In this document: one piece after another, positions 16,695 to 25,040 of the stretch | Layout of the letters: every line of letters begins with the position of its first letter | Position numbering within the stretch: the first letter of the stretch is position 1 | NCBI GenBank assembly: GCA_045430285.1 | Contig: JAILXV010000001.1 | Coordinates: 1,421,202-1,485,201 of the forward strand | Reading direction: 5' to 3' | Source of the DNA: Agarilytica sp045430285 | GTDB taxonomy: Bacteria; Pseudomonadota; Gammaproteobacteria; Pseudomonadales; Cellvibrionaceae | Length of the DNA stretch: 64,000 bases | Made by a program: the position numbers and the translations under genes | Notes under the pieces: model-generated | The model's input: the letters and a program-made list of their open reading frames with translations, nothing else | Databases searched by the model: none | What the model was told of the DNA's origin: nothing

Positions 16695-17651
16695 TCACGC
16701 GCGCTGAAAAACAAGCATCTTCAACTCCCGCCCAGGATCACTTTCGGGAAATGAAGGTAAAGGCTCCAAACGTTCAACAAACACAAAGCCCTCTGCACTG
16801 CCTTCAATCATCGTCTTAAAATCATCAACACGCACTTCCGGTGCGTTTAAACACGCGAGAAAAACACCCTCTTCGGACAATAAAACATCCATCTTACGAA
16901 TTACTTTTTCATAGTCTTTTGAGGCGATAAAACTACCTTTTTGAAAACTTGGTGGATCGATAATGACGATATCGTAAGGACTGTATTTCTTTAACTTTCC
17001 CCAAGATTTGAAAATATCATGGGATAAAAACGTCACATTATTGCTTTCCACCTGACTAAGATGATGGTTACGCTGACCACGCTGTAACGATTTTTTACTT
17101 AAATCGATATTCACGACCGAATGCGCACCCGCCGCCTTTGCGACAACGGAAAAAGCACAGGTGTATGAGAATAAGTTCAATACGCTTTTGCTTTGGCAGC
17201 GAGTTTCTAACCATTGGCGCGCAGGCTCGATATCCAGAAAAAAACCTGTGTTTTGCTGGGAGAATGATAAACCGAACTTTAATTCACCCCGTGTGGCAAA
17301 AGCCTCTTCGGGCACGGCACCCACAATAGCGCTGATGGGCGCGTCTTCCTGGTCTCGCCTTTGAATCAACACTGCATTAATATTTTTTGATGCTGCATTA
17401 TTAAAATAATGAATCAAAGTCTTTTGGAGATGCTCGACAAGAGCATCAGACACATCTACGTCTGAAGATCTAAACACCGTCGCCAAAATTAAAGGGGAGA
17501 AGTAATCCACATTCACCCAGTCTAAACCTTCGTGACACTTCCCTCTCCCGTGAAACACTCTCGTAGCATCTAGCGGAGTATCCGCGTCAAGGACGCCACT
17601 CTCTTCTAGCGCTGACAACAGAGGCTGAAAGTCTTGCCATTGCTCTCCCAT
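16695..17651 (-). CDS. RlmI/RlmK-like class I SAM-dependent methyltransferase
   Basis: The 318-residue protein has the Rossmann SAM site VLNLFSYTCAFSVVAKAAGA (about 140-160), the acidic ribose-binding stretch VVNIDLSKKSL, and the catalytic-loop motif IIDPPSFQKG. These match rRNA m5C/m2G-type methyltransferases of the Methyltrans_SAM family (RlmI, RlmK), although the N-terminal PUA domain of RlmI is absent. The start ATG overlaps the stop of the NAD-kinase-like gene by one base (TAATG), showing translational coupling. RNA is the likely target, but the exact site is unknown. Confidence 0.82.
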   Translation of the reverse strand: MGEQWQDFQPLLSALEESGVLDADTPLDATRVFHGRGKCHEGLDWVNVDYFSPLILATVFRSSDVDVSDALVEHLQKTLIHYFNNAASKNINAVLIQRRDQEDAPISAIVGAVPEEAFATRGELKFGLSFSQQNTGFFLDIEPARQWLETRCQSKSVLNLFSYTCAFSVVAKAAGAHSVVNIDLSKKSLQRGQRNHHLSQVESNNVTFLSHDIFKSWGKLKKYSPYDIVIIDPPSFQKGSFIASKDYEKVIRKMDVLLSEEGVFLACLNAPEVRVDDFKTMIEGSAEGFVFVERLEPLPSFPESDPGRELKMLVFQRA

Positions 17652-18826
17652 TACAGTCGTCCTAAACGATACAGCACTTGATCATGATACCCCGTGATGA
17701 CGGGAATCAAACCCTGCCATTGTGCATCCAACGCCGGATCATTACTGTCCATAAGTAAGGGCCGTTTTTCCAGCGCTTCTAGTTTAGTTTTTGTCATTAC
17801 GATCCAAAGGTTATCTCGACCAACACGTCGTAACACTTTTGGTGAAAGCTGCTGATTACCTCGCCCCAAAATATGACCTTGTCCGCCAATCGCCGTCAGC
17901 ACAATTATCACGTTTCCTTCATGGTCTGAAACCAACGCTTCTAATTCCACAGCCGTCACATCTTCTGCAATTAGGTGACCGCTTTTAAAAACATCCACCC
18001 CCAGTAATGTGCCAGGGCAATGCATCTCTTGCTGAATAAATTGTGTAGTAGAACCTGTAGCAAAAATAATCAGCGTTGTATCACCGTCGCAATCCTCTAT
18101 GCGCTCTGCCACTTCAGCGGCAATATCGGCCAATACAAGTTCATCCACTTCGACCCCACCAGATTTAACTGCCTGTATATAGCGCACTTCGTCAGGCACT
18201 AACATAGCGCCGTAGTAACGGCTTTTTACAACATTTTTTTGCAGCGCTTGCTCATCGATATCTCTTACTTCCTGCTCAACTAGGGATACCAACGCACCAG
18301 AGACCACTTCGTTAAGTACCGCAGCGGCAGCACTCGGCGTTATCGCAAAAACCCCAGAATGCATTTTTACACCAGACGGCACTCCCAAAACGGGAAACGT
18401 TTGCTGCTTATCATTGGATTCCAGCACAGAACACACATCACGCGCAGTACCATCACCCCCGACAAAAACAATAAGGTCCACATGTGCTTGCATTAACAAA
18501 GTCACAATTTTTTTTGTATCACCATCACTTGTGCTACTCGAAAGTTCAGAAGACAAAACCCTATATTGTAAGCGGGAGCACTCTGGCAAATAATCCGCCC
18601 CCATTACACCTGGCGCGCTCACAAGCTCGAATTGATTATTCTCATCCAATGCAGATAAAAATTGCTTGGCCCGCTCGGGCGCGCGTAAAGTCAAGTCACC
18701 CGCGGCCACAGATTCTTTTGTAATCGCTAAATCACTGCCTTTATGCGCAGCAGGGCCACCAGCACCCGCAATGGGGTTCACCAAAAAGCCAACGGTCAGT
18801 AATTTACGAGGTAATTCAGTTTTCAA
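17651..18826 (-). CDS. ATP-NAD kinase family protein
   Basis: The protein has 391 residues. The nucleotide-binding motif FVGGDGTARDVC (about 117-128) is the GGDGT signature of NAD/diacylglycerol-type kinases, and NPIAGAGGPAAHKGSD near the N-terminus is typical of the COG3199 subgroup. FAVTPSAAA-like and GGQGHILGRGNQQ segments also fit that subgroup, which is distinct from the housekeeping NadK. The start is the TTG at 18826, embedded in the end of pdxB (11-base overlap). The physiological substrate of this subgroup is uncertain. Confidence 0.85.
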   Translation of the reverse strand: MKTELPRKLLTVGFLVNPIAGAGGPAAHKGSDLAITKESVAAGDLTLRAPERAKQFLSALDENNQFELVSAPGVMGADYLPECSRLQYRVLSSELSSSTSDGDTKKIVTLLMQAHVDLIVFVGGDGTARDVCSVLESNDKQQTFPVLGVPSGVKMHSGVFAITPSAAAAVLNEVVSGALVSLVEQEVRDIDEQALQKNVVKSRYYGAMLVPDEVRYIQAVKSGGVEVDELVLADIAAEVAERIEDCDGDTTLIIFATGSTTQFIQQEMHCPGTLLGVDVFKSGHLIAEDVTAVELEALVSDHEGNVIIVLTAIGGQGHILGRGNQQLSPKVLRRVGRDNLWIVMTKTKLEALEKRPLLMDSNDPALDAQWQGLIPVITGYHDQVLYRLGRL

Positions 18827-19988
18827 CGATAAACCCTAAATCAGAAAATTTTACTTGCGCGCCTTTCGGTAGACCGCGATAACAATAGTGAGAGAATTCT
18901 CGGCGTTGCGGGTAATTTTTTCTTAATTGATCAAATGCCGCCGGAATATTTTTCGCAACGCTTCTCAAGGCTGCATCATCTAAAAATGGGTCATACGTAT
19001 TTAAAATAGCCCGTTTAAACGAGGAGGTTTCACAATCAACCGGTTTTCCTAGCGCTTTACTAACGACAGAAGATCGAATGCCTTGAACAAACACTTCATC
19101 TAAACTTAAGTACGCTGTCAACTCATCAAAAATCATCAGTGCGCCCATTAAGCGCCCTTCAAAACTGTAACCCGCTATATGCGGTGTACCAATGGTGATG
19201 GATTCAAGCAGCTCGGTATCGATCTCGGGTTCATTTTCCCAAACATCCAACACAACACGTAAATCTGAACGTGTATTTAACACCTGTTTTAGTGCGTTAT
19301 TATCAACAACGCCGCCTCTACCTGCATTAATTAATACAGCGCCTTTTTTTAAATTATTTAATTCAGTCACACCAAACATATGATGCGTAGGGTGCACCCC
19401 GCTATTGGTAAGCGGCGTATGTAAACACACAATATCTGCAGATGCGATACAAGATGGATCGGCCAACTGGCGACCACAACGCTCATTTAAAAAGGGGTCA
19501 ACAATACGGCACGAAAAACCAATCTTCGTCAGCGCATCGTAAACGCGCCCACCTACATTACCACCACCGACAATCACAACACTTTTTGATGTGATATACG
19601 ATGTCCCTCCTGGAGTTTCACCTAGGGAATCAAGCAGCCCTAATGTCGACAAGACAGAAACCACATATTGAACCACAGCAAATGCATTGCAACCTGGCGC
19701 ACTTGTGAATGTAACCCCATGTTCCGAAAGATATTCTGTATCTAAGTGATCCACTCCGATGGTGCATGTTCCTACAAATCCAACATCTGAATCCTTTAAT
19801 AAAGCCGCGTTCACGTTTGTTACGGAGCGCACCAGCAACACGTTTGCCTCTTTCACATCAGCGCTGTTTACGTGCCGCCCAGACACCAACGACACTTCTC
19901 CAATCGGCGAGAACAGCTCTTTAACATAGGGAATATTCTCATCCGCTACCATGCTTATATCTTTATTCATACCCGAGCCGGTTTTCAT
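18816..19988 (-). CDS. pdxB: 4-phosphoerythronate dehydrogenase (PLP biosynthesis)
   Basis: PdxB oxidises 4-phospho-D-erythronate in the DXP-dependent vitamin B6 pathway. The 390-residue protein begins VADENIPYVKELF after a short leader and has TIGVDHLDTEYL. The NAD-binding glycine motif VGGGNVGGRVYDAL and the catalytic segments INAGRGGVVDN and DVWENEPEID are also present. The C-terminal dimerisation domain typical of PdxB is present. The start ATG at 19988 overlaps the preceding stop as ATGA. A second possible Met is 6 codons further in. Confidence 0.95.
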   Translation of the reverse strand: MKTGSGMNKDISMVADENIPYVKELFSPIGEVSLVSGRHVNSADVKEANVLLVRSVTNVNAALLKDSDVGFVGTCTIGVDHLDTEYLSEHGVTFTSAPGCNAFAVVQYVVSVLSTLGLLDSLGETPGGTSYITSKSVVIVGGGNVGGRVYDALTKIGFSCRIVDPFLNERCGRQLADPSCIASADIVCLHTPLTNSGVHPTHHMFGVTELNNLKKGAVLINAGRGGVVDNNALKQVLNTRSDLRVVLDVWENEPEIDTELLESITIGTPHIAGYSFEGRLMGALMIFDELTAYLSLDEVFVQGIRSSVVSKALGKPVDCETSSFKRAILNTYDPFLDDAALRSVAKNIPAAFDQLRKNYPQRREFSHYCYRGLPKGAQVKFSDLGFIVEN

Positions 19989-20905
19989 GACGATAACGCT
20001 TCCACTTTTTTCATAAACGAAGAAGGAAAACCCAGCCCCAAAGCCAACTCTAAAATTTCATCCCGCTTCACTTTATTCACACGAGTATCGCCCCACTTTA
20101 CCGGTACGGCATCCGTTTTAATTTGGCTTAGCTTTAAGGCCATATCAATTTGCTCAGAATATTGCTGTAATTTTTCACCCAAAGATTTAGCGCCACGAAT
20201 AGGCAATTCATGAAGCGATGCTAGATGCGCTTTAATATCTGCCCACCCCGAATAATATGCCAGCAACGCTTGCGCTGTTTTCGCCCCAACACTCGGCACA
20301 CCTGGAATATCATCGCTCGTATCGCCAACAAGCGCCAAATAATCAGCCACTTGCTCAGGCCTTATACCATGCTTTTCGATAATATCACCACGAAGTAATG
20401 GGGCCTTATCGGGGTAATCCCATAATGAGCCCAGGTCACCATAAACTAACTGCGCAAGATCTTTATCGCGCGTCAGCACGGTATAGGGTTTATTCTGCTT
20501 CAAACACAGTTTTGCAAAACAACCGGCAAGGTCATCCGCTTCATATCGGTCAGATGCGAAACTCGGAACACCTAACAGCGCCGTTATTTTTTTACAGGCG
20601 AGTAATTGAAAGGCCAGGTCATCGTCTGGGAACGCCCTACTCGATTTATAGTCGGGGTAAATATCGTTGCGAAAACACGAACCTAAACTCTCGTCAAAAC
20701 ACGCGACTACGTTGTTTGGCGACTCGCGCTCTATAAATTTGAGTAACCACAGCGCATAACCATAGACCGTTTCTGTGGGCCGCCCATTGGACGCAAACCA
20801 GTTACTCGGCATTGAAAAATAATAGCGAAAAATAAATATCGAGGCATCGATAATATAAAGTTTCGGCTGTATAGACGAAGAGCACATGCCGTCCGAAGAA
20901 TCCAT
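19985..20905 (-). CDS. 5'-3' exonuclease/flap endonuclease-like protein (Xni-like)
   Basis: The 306-residue protein starts at the ATG at 20905 in a TGATG overlap with epmC. It has the N-terminal metal-binding start YIIDASIFIFRYYF, the arch region (FDESLGSCFRNDIYPDYKSSR), RYEADDLAGC, TRDKDLAQLV and the helix-3-turn-helix DNA-binding segment GDTSDDIPGVPSVGAKTAQALL. These are the motifs of the PolA 5'-nuclease and Xni families. It lacks a polymerase domain. It probably processes DNA flaps or RNA primers. Confidence 0.9.
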   Translation of the reverse strand: MDSSDGMCSSSIQPKLYIIDASIFIFRYYFSMPSNWFASNGRPTETVYGYALWLLKFIERESPNNVVACFDESLGSCFRNDIYPDYKSSRAFPDDDLAFQLLACKKITALLGVPSFASDRYEADDLAGCFAKLCLKQNKPYTVLTRDKDLAQLVYGDLGSLWDYPDKAPLLRGDIIEKHGIRPEQVADYLALVGDTSDDIPGVPSVGAKTAQALLAYYSGWADIKAHLASLHELPIRGAKSLGEKLQQYSEQIDMALKLSQIKTDAVPVKWGDTRVNKVKRDEILELALGLGFPSSFMKKVEALSS

Positions 20906-21468
20906 CAATGAAGATCCTTCAATAGATAGTTCGTTGCGCTTAACGGGGTTGAGACATTAAATTCTTTCGCCAAACTTTCGGCCAGCATCGATGCACGAGC
21001 AGGTAAACCCTCTCGGCAATAAGTTATAGTTTGTTCATGTACCGCTTCGATAAACGATTGGCTTGCGCAGGCATCTCCGTCAAGATTATCCACGCTAATA
21101 CGAAACGGCTGGCCAGATGCAAACGAAAAAATACGCTCCAAAGCTTGAGGCCTTACTTCAACACTTTCGAAGTGTTGCTGCTGCTGAGCGCTTCGCCCAT
21201 CGGGAGCGTACCAATATCCGTAGTCCAATTGCTCTCGCCTGGAGGCCCCAGCGATACACCAGTGGGCACATTCGTGAAGCGCGCTGGAGAAATAATCATA
21301 GCTAAACTCAATCGTATTTAAACCATTCATATCTACCGCTGGACGATAGAGGGGCTCTTCGCTCCCACCCACTAATTCGGTCTGATATGGCGTTCTAAAT
21401 AGCCGATGAAAGACATCCACAAGCCTATCTAGTCGCGATTTGTCTAAGAAAGTGAATTTTTGTGACAT
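20905..21468 (-). CDS. epmC: Elongation factor P hydroxylase
   Basis: EpmC (YfcM) hydroxylates the beta-lysylated lysine of elongation factor P. The 187-residue protein has the family signature SALHECAHWCIAG (metal-binding His-Glu-x-x-His) and the segments QLDYGYWYAPDGR and EVRPQALERIFS. I take the ATG at 21468 as start, giving a length close to E. coli YfcM (182); a TTG lies 8 codons upstream. It heads a five-gene overlapping cluster: epmC, exonuclease, pdxB, NAD-kinase-like, methyltransferase. epmA and epmB are not in the window. Confidence 0.93.
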   Translation of the reverse strand: MSQKFTFLDKSRLDRLVDVFHRLFRTPYQTELVGGSEEPLYRPAVDMNGLNTIEFSYDYFSSALHECAHWCIAGASRREQLDYGYWYAPDGRSAQQQQHFESVEVRPQALERIFSFASGQPFRISVDNLDGDACASQSFIEAVHEQTITYCREGLPARASMLAESLAKEFNVSTPLSATNYLLKDLH

Positions 21469-21651
21469 CAAATGATCTAAACTTAAGTACAAGGATTCGG
21501 TAACCCGCGTCTTTACGGGGTACCACTAAAGCCACCAAATAAGAGGAGAAAAATAAAGCAAACCCCAAGTATTGTGTTAATGAGAATTACACTATACTGT
21601 ATGTAGTGTCAGCTAGCGAAGTTGGCATCCCGGCAGCCTCCGGGCTCCTAC

Positions 21652-21668
21652 ACCTCAACTTTGGAGGT
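21652..21668 (+). promoter_or_regulatory. Hairpin covering the Shine-Dalgarno of the next gene
   Basis: acctc (21652-21656) can pair with gaggt (21664-21668), which forms most of the strong ribosome binding site ggaggt 8 bases before the ATG at 21677. The stem is only 5 bp, so regulation is possible but unproven. Confidence 0.35.
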
Positions 21669-21676
21669 ATAGTATT

Positions 21677-22381
21677 ATGAAGACCTCATCCGATGGTCAC
21701 AATACGACGGACAACGTGATCGATCTGTTCACGGGAAATTCCTACACGTCTCAATTCGACAAGCGCGTCATACGACTTTCACCTGAACTCGACGGTTTAG
21801 AAATGCTCTATTCCAATGAGGTCAGTGGCGATAAGTATTTTAGCCTGAAGATCTTATGCTGGGCACTATGCGCGAATGGTGATGTGGTTGGGCTTGTCCC
21901 CTGGCTAGACGATATCATCCCTTGCACGGACATTAACGACCCGCTTAACGGTACATTTGAAGGCTATTTTGATCCTGGTATTGATGAGCTCTTCCTGGAA
22001 GCGCCCATCCACAAGATCGTAGAGCTGGAAACTGCTGCTGAATATTACGATTACCAGTGTGAAAACCCTGGCGACGTGGTGCAAGAGGTTCCTGATACTA
22101 TAGGCACCCATGCCGTGCTAGCGAGTGATGGGTTTAAGTGTTTGACCTTGCAAGAAGTGATTAGCTGGCGACTGCATCATGATGGCTCCCTAAGCGGAAT
22201 GCTAATTGATGAAGATAAGGTGGAAAGCACGCCTGTGCTCCCTGGGGACGAGTGTTTATACCCAGCTCAATCTGACGAGCAGTTTAAATACTTTTTCCAA
22301 CACCACATCGCCAACAAAATAAAAGCGGAAGACCCAGAAGCGCTCGCTGCGATTTCAATGTTGGTCGAAGAATCCCGCTAA
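21677..22381 (+). CDS. Conserved hypothetical protein
   Basis: The 234-residue acidic, soluble protein has no signal peptide. Segments include YFSLKILCWALCANGDVVGLVPWLDDI, LEAPIHKIVELETAAEYYDY and a repeated-looking theme later (LTLQEVISWRLHHDGSLSGMLIDEDKV). That suggests two related halves, each with a D/NGxxxGxxxD/W-like stretch. The ribosome binding site ggaggt is strong. The gene stands alone, divergent from epmC and convergent with tusA. I do not recognise a functional family. Confidence 0.65.
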   Translation: MKTSSDGHNTTDNVIDLFTGNSYTSQFDKRVIRLSPELDGLEMLYSNEVSGDKYFSLKILCWALCANGDVVGLVPWLDDIIPCTDINDPLNGTFEGYFDPGIDELFLEAPIHKIVELETAAEYYDYQCENPGDVVQEVPDTIGTHAVLASDGFKCLTLQEVISWRLHHDGSLSGMLIDEDKVESTPVLPGDECLYPAQSDEQFKYFFQHHIANKIKAEDPEALAAISMLVEESR

Positions 22382-22393
22382 ACAGGCCCTAAA

Positions 22394-22422
22394 TGCCTTC
22401 TAGTCTTTAGAACTAGAAGGCA
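22394..22422. terminator. Strong hairpin between convergent genes, likely bidirectional terminator
   Basis: A perfect 11-bp stem (tgccttctagt / actagaaggca) with a 7-base loop starts 13 bases after the stop of the plus-strand gene and lies upstream of the tusA stop. U tracts are short on both strands, so efficiency is uncertain. Confidence 0.55.
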
Positions 22423-22508
22423 AAGCCGCACCCCGACATTGCGTTGGATTCAACGCTGAGATTTCATGCCGTCTTATGCTGACATCACGCCTAAGGCACT
22501 TTACTTAT

Positions 22509-22775
22509 TTAACCGATTTTTTTTCGAACGAGATGGATCAATACATCGCCATCCAGACTTTGATCTAATAACTCATGCCCAAGAAACTCGCAAAACTGCG
22601 CGATATCTTTCTTGGTTGAAGGGTCCGTCGCCAATACTTGTATTACCTGACCGCCTTTTGCATCTCTGACCGCTGAATGTAACATCATCACCGGCTCGGG
22701 ACAGATAAGGCCCTTGGCATCGACTGTAGTGCTAATGTCTTCGTGAAGGCGCTGCTTAGAATCGTCTTTACTCAT
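22509..22775 (-). CDS. tusA: Sulfurtransferase TusA family protein
   Basis: TusA carries persulfide sulfur from IscS toward the TusBCD relay for tRNA 2-thiouridine. The 88-residue protein has the hallmark GLICPEPVMMLHSAVRD, with the sulfur-carrying Cys25 in the CPxP motif. The later stretch VLATDPSTKKDIAQFCEFLGHELL matches the family. Length is normal (E. coli 81). Confidence 0.93.
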   Translation of the reverse strand: MSKDDSKQRLHEDISTTVDAKGLICPEPVMMLHSAVRDAKGGQVIQVLATDPSTKKDIAQFCEFLGHELLDQSLDGDVLIHLVRKKIG

Positions 22776-22963
22776 GTTAATGATATATCTTTTATTCCCG
22801 CTTACGAATTAACTAAGTGCTGCGATACAAACCAAAGTGCAAAACACTGACAAACAGCCATGTAGCTGCGCATTGCAATATACGTTATATTTTCATTGAA
22901 ATTAAGGCTCGTTTCACCGCAAGCCCTCTCTCAATCGCCATTGACGATGGACACTACCACAAA

Positions 22964-23245
22964 ATGATCCATGTATTAATCGAACGCCGAATCGCCGAGG
23001 ATATGCTATCCACCTATGAGGATGCATCCAAAAAAATCATTCAAAATGCCTATTTTTTACGCGGGTTTATTTCCGCTGAAAACTTTGCCAATACCGACGA
23101 CATTCATCATCGCTTCATGATATGTAAATGGCGAAGCCAAAAAGATTGGAACTGCTGGTATCACAGTCGAGAACGAATGGATCTTATGAATGGCATCGCG
23201 CCGATACTATCTGAGCCGGAAAAAATTCTTATACTCGAAAATTAA
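22964..23245 (+). CDS. Antibiotic biosynthesis monooxygenase (ABM) domain protein
   Basis: The predicted 93-residue protein from the ATG at 22964 is a single small alpha/beta ferredoxin-like domain. It starts MIHVLIERRI and contains IIQNAYFLRGFISAENFANTDDIHHRFMICKWRSQKDWNCW. This is the pattern of ABM/heme-degrading-like domains in which the Trp-rich strand follows an HxRxxICKW-like element. A longer reading frame extends upstream to 22817, but that region reads poorly as protein. Function is uncertain, because the fold is shared by oxygenases and non-catalytic proteins. Confidence 0.7.
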   Translation: MIHVLIERRIAEDMLSTYEDASKKIIQNAYFLRGFISAENFANTDDIHHRFMICKWRSQKDWNCWYHSRERMDLMNGIAPILSEPEKILILEN

Positions 23246-23256
23246 CAAACACCCGA

Positions 23257-23481
23257 TTAGGCCGACTGGGTTGCGGTCTCTTTTGGAAGTAAGGTAACGG
23301 TTTCGCTTTCCTCATCATAGGAAATAAGCACATCGCCAGCATGGATTTTCGGTAACAACTCCCCCACTTTCTCATCTAAGGTAAATTCACGAACCCCATA
23401 ATCGGTACCTTCACGAATAATGACGGATTCAACAATGGAGCGTAACGCCTCAACAGTAAGTTTTTCGGGGGGGATGATCAC
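23257..23481 (-). CDS. yheU: YheU/UPF0270 family protein
   Basis: The protein is predicted at 74 residues from a GTG at 23481, preceded by GGAG at 8 bases. This start gives an N-terminus (V-I-I-P-P-E-K-L) that matches E. coli YheU (72 residues). Conserved segments are IREGTDYG, FTLDEKV and VLISYDEESETVTLLP. An upstream in-frame ATG at 23577 would add 32 unrelated residues. The function of the family is unknown. Confidence 0.85.
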   Translation of the reverse strand: MIIPPEKLTVEALRSIVESVIIREGTDYGVREFTLDEKVGELLPKIHAGDVLISYDEESETVTLLPKETATQSA

Positions 23482-23646
23482 GATAAAGGCTCCAAACCAA
23501 TGAATATCAGGGCAATGCAACATAACCCGCGCATTTTCACGCGGCAACATCAACAGGTGCTTAGCTGCACTTCGCAATAAAGATGTGCAAGGCGAAGTTA
23601 GGCCATTATACTAACGGCCATTAATTATAAATAGTGCCAAAAACCT

Positions 23647-24180
23647 ATGCTCTCACATATTCTCGTCAGCGTTATCAGTGATGACAAACCAGGTGTCGTT
23701 GAAGCCATCGCCGAGACCATTTCTAACGAAGGCGGCAACTGGCTGGAAAGCCGACTGTCCCAACTTTCTGGCAAGTTTGCCGGCGTCATTCGCTTATCGA
23801 TAGCGCCTGAAAAAACACAGGCATTGGAAACCAAGCTACTCGAGCTCGACCAAAAAGGGATTTGGATAAAGTGCGAACAAGTTGAAACCGCAACGAAAAA
23901 CAACACCGAAAATGCTTCGGCCAAAATCCACGTTCTGGGCCCAGACCGTTCTGGCATTGTGAAAGAGCTATCCACAGCCTTGGTTGCACAGCAAATCAAC
24001 CTTGCGGAATTGGAAACTTCCCTATCGAGCATGCCATATAGTGGCGACCCGCTATTTGAAGCCTCTGGACAATTGGAGATCCCTCTCGGAACAGATCGCT
24101 CAGAGCTTCGCGACACGTTAGACCGTATCGCCGACGCTCTGGCGCTTGATATTTCATTTTCAGAAGATGAAGAGCATTAA
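23647..24180 (+). CDS. Tandem ACT-domain protein, GcvR-like
   Basis: The 177-residue protein has two ACT-type ligand-binding domains. The first begins HILVSVISDDKPGVVEAIAETIS (about 4-26). The second begins IHVLGPDRSGIVKELSTALVAQQINLAELETSL (about 95-127). The layout matches GcvR, the glycine-cleavage transcriptional repressor partner, and related regulators in gammaproteobacteria. The gcv genes are not in the window, so the regulon is unknown. Confidence 0.85.
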   Translation: MLSHILVSVISDDKPGVVEAIAETISNEGGNWLESRLSQLSGKFAGVIRLSIAPEKTQALETKLLELDQKGIWIKCEQVETATKNNTENASAKIHVLGPDRSGIVKELSTALVAQQINLAELETSLSSMPYSGDPLFEASGQLEIPLGTDRSELRDTLDRIADALALDISFSEDEEH

Positions 24181-24483
24181 GCTCTCTTCATCGTTAACAA
24201 GAGTCAAAACAAACAAAACGTGAGCGCGACGCATACCACTTGTCGCTTTTATCGACAATTTATCCCTGTTTTAGTCACGGTTATACTCCTTTCAGCATTT
24301 AATACTTCTATAGTTTTCAATCACTTAGCAAAATGACGCGCGAAGCCTCATCGATATGACGACTTTGTGTCGCCAATAAGCACTTGATTTACCCTCAAAA
24401 CTCTCATTAAATGGCTAATAATTAAACAGAGCATCTGTTTGAAAACGGAATTTAATATACTAATAACGACACACTCCAAACCC
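24181..24483. other. Intergenic region without recognised gene
   Basis: About 300 bases between the ACT-domain gene and the MerR gene. An imperfect inverted repeat (gatgaagagc ... gctctcttcatc) spans the upstream stop codon at about 24166-24192 and could aid termination. I see no coding potential, tRNA or clear promoter in the rest. Confidence 0.4.
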
Positions 24484-24840
24484 ATGCATATTGACCAGTT
24501 ATCGCGAATTACCGGTGTCTCAGTGGCTTCGATTAAGCACTATGAGCAGGCTGGCCTGCTGCCTAGCACCACCATATTAGGCGGCAGCGTAAACTATGGA
24601 GAACCCCACATACATGCAATCAAACTTATAAAAATGGCGCAAGACATCGGCCTTTCCTTGCGGGAGATCATGTCAGTATTATCAGCTAAAGATTCAGATC
24701 AGGGCTCCATCCGGCTAAATCGTGCGCTAATGTTACTTAATAAACGAAGAGATCAAAAACCCGTCCCCCAGGACGCTCAAGAACACACTCATACGATTGA
24801 TACACTCGAAAAAGAACTCGCGGCGTTGTTTCTCCCCTAA
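24484..24840 (+). CDS. MerR-family transcriptional regulator
   Basis: The 118-residue protein from the ATG at 24484 begins with a winged helix typical of MerR: MHIDQLSRITGVSVASIKHYEQAGLLPS. The wing/second helix region is VNYGEPHIHAIKLIKMAQDIGLSLREIMSVLS. The C-terminal part is short and has no cysteine cluster, so metal sensing of the MerR/CueR kind is not indicated. The frame also opens from a TTG 15 codons earlier (24439), but the ATG start fits the family better. The target is unknown; the next gene is gspA, 200 bases away. Confidence 0.85.
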   Translation: MHIDQLSRITGVSVASIKHYEQAGLLPSTTILGGSVNYGEPHIHAIKLIKMAQDIGLSLREIMSVLSAKDSDQGSIRLNRALMLLNKRRDQKPVPQDAQEHTHTIDTLEKELAALFLP

Positions 24841-24961
24841 TCCGCTCATTTCTAGTAATGACCTCTTAAAATAACAACGATAGAGAAAGCCCCCGTTTAG
24901 GAGTATCATCGATACCTGAATGAAACCTACAGGTGGACGTTGAATCGTTTTTATTACCCCA

Positions 24962-24983
24962 TGCTAACACCGGAGTGTTAGCA
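24962..24983 (+). other. Perfect hairpin upstream of gspA
   Basis: A perfect 9-bp stem (tgctaacac / gtgttagca) is closed by a CGGA loop, 58 bases before the gspA start. It could be a terminator for the preceding gene or a regulatory stem in the gspA leader; no U tract follows. Confidence 0.4.
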
Positions 24984-25040
24984 CCTTCGCCAACAGAACG
25001 AAACGCCCCCTAAACATGTTTAACAATTAATATAATTCGC

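Noticed and set aside
21575..21600. Possible Fur-like or sigma-70 site (tgagaattacactatact)
   Set aside because: Only partial resemblance to a Fur box, and the -35/-10 spacing is off; too weak to list.
22466..22669. 67-codon plus-strand frame overlapping tusA
   Set aside because: It lies antisense to tusA, which has the CPEP active site and normal length.
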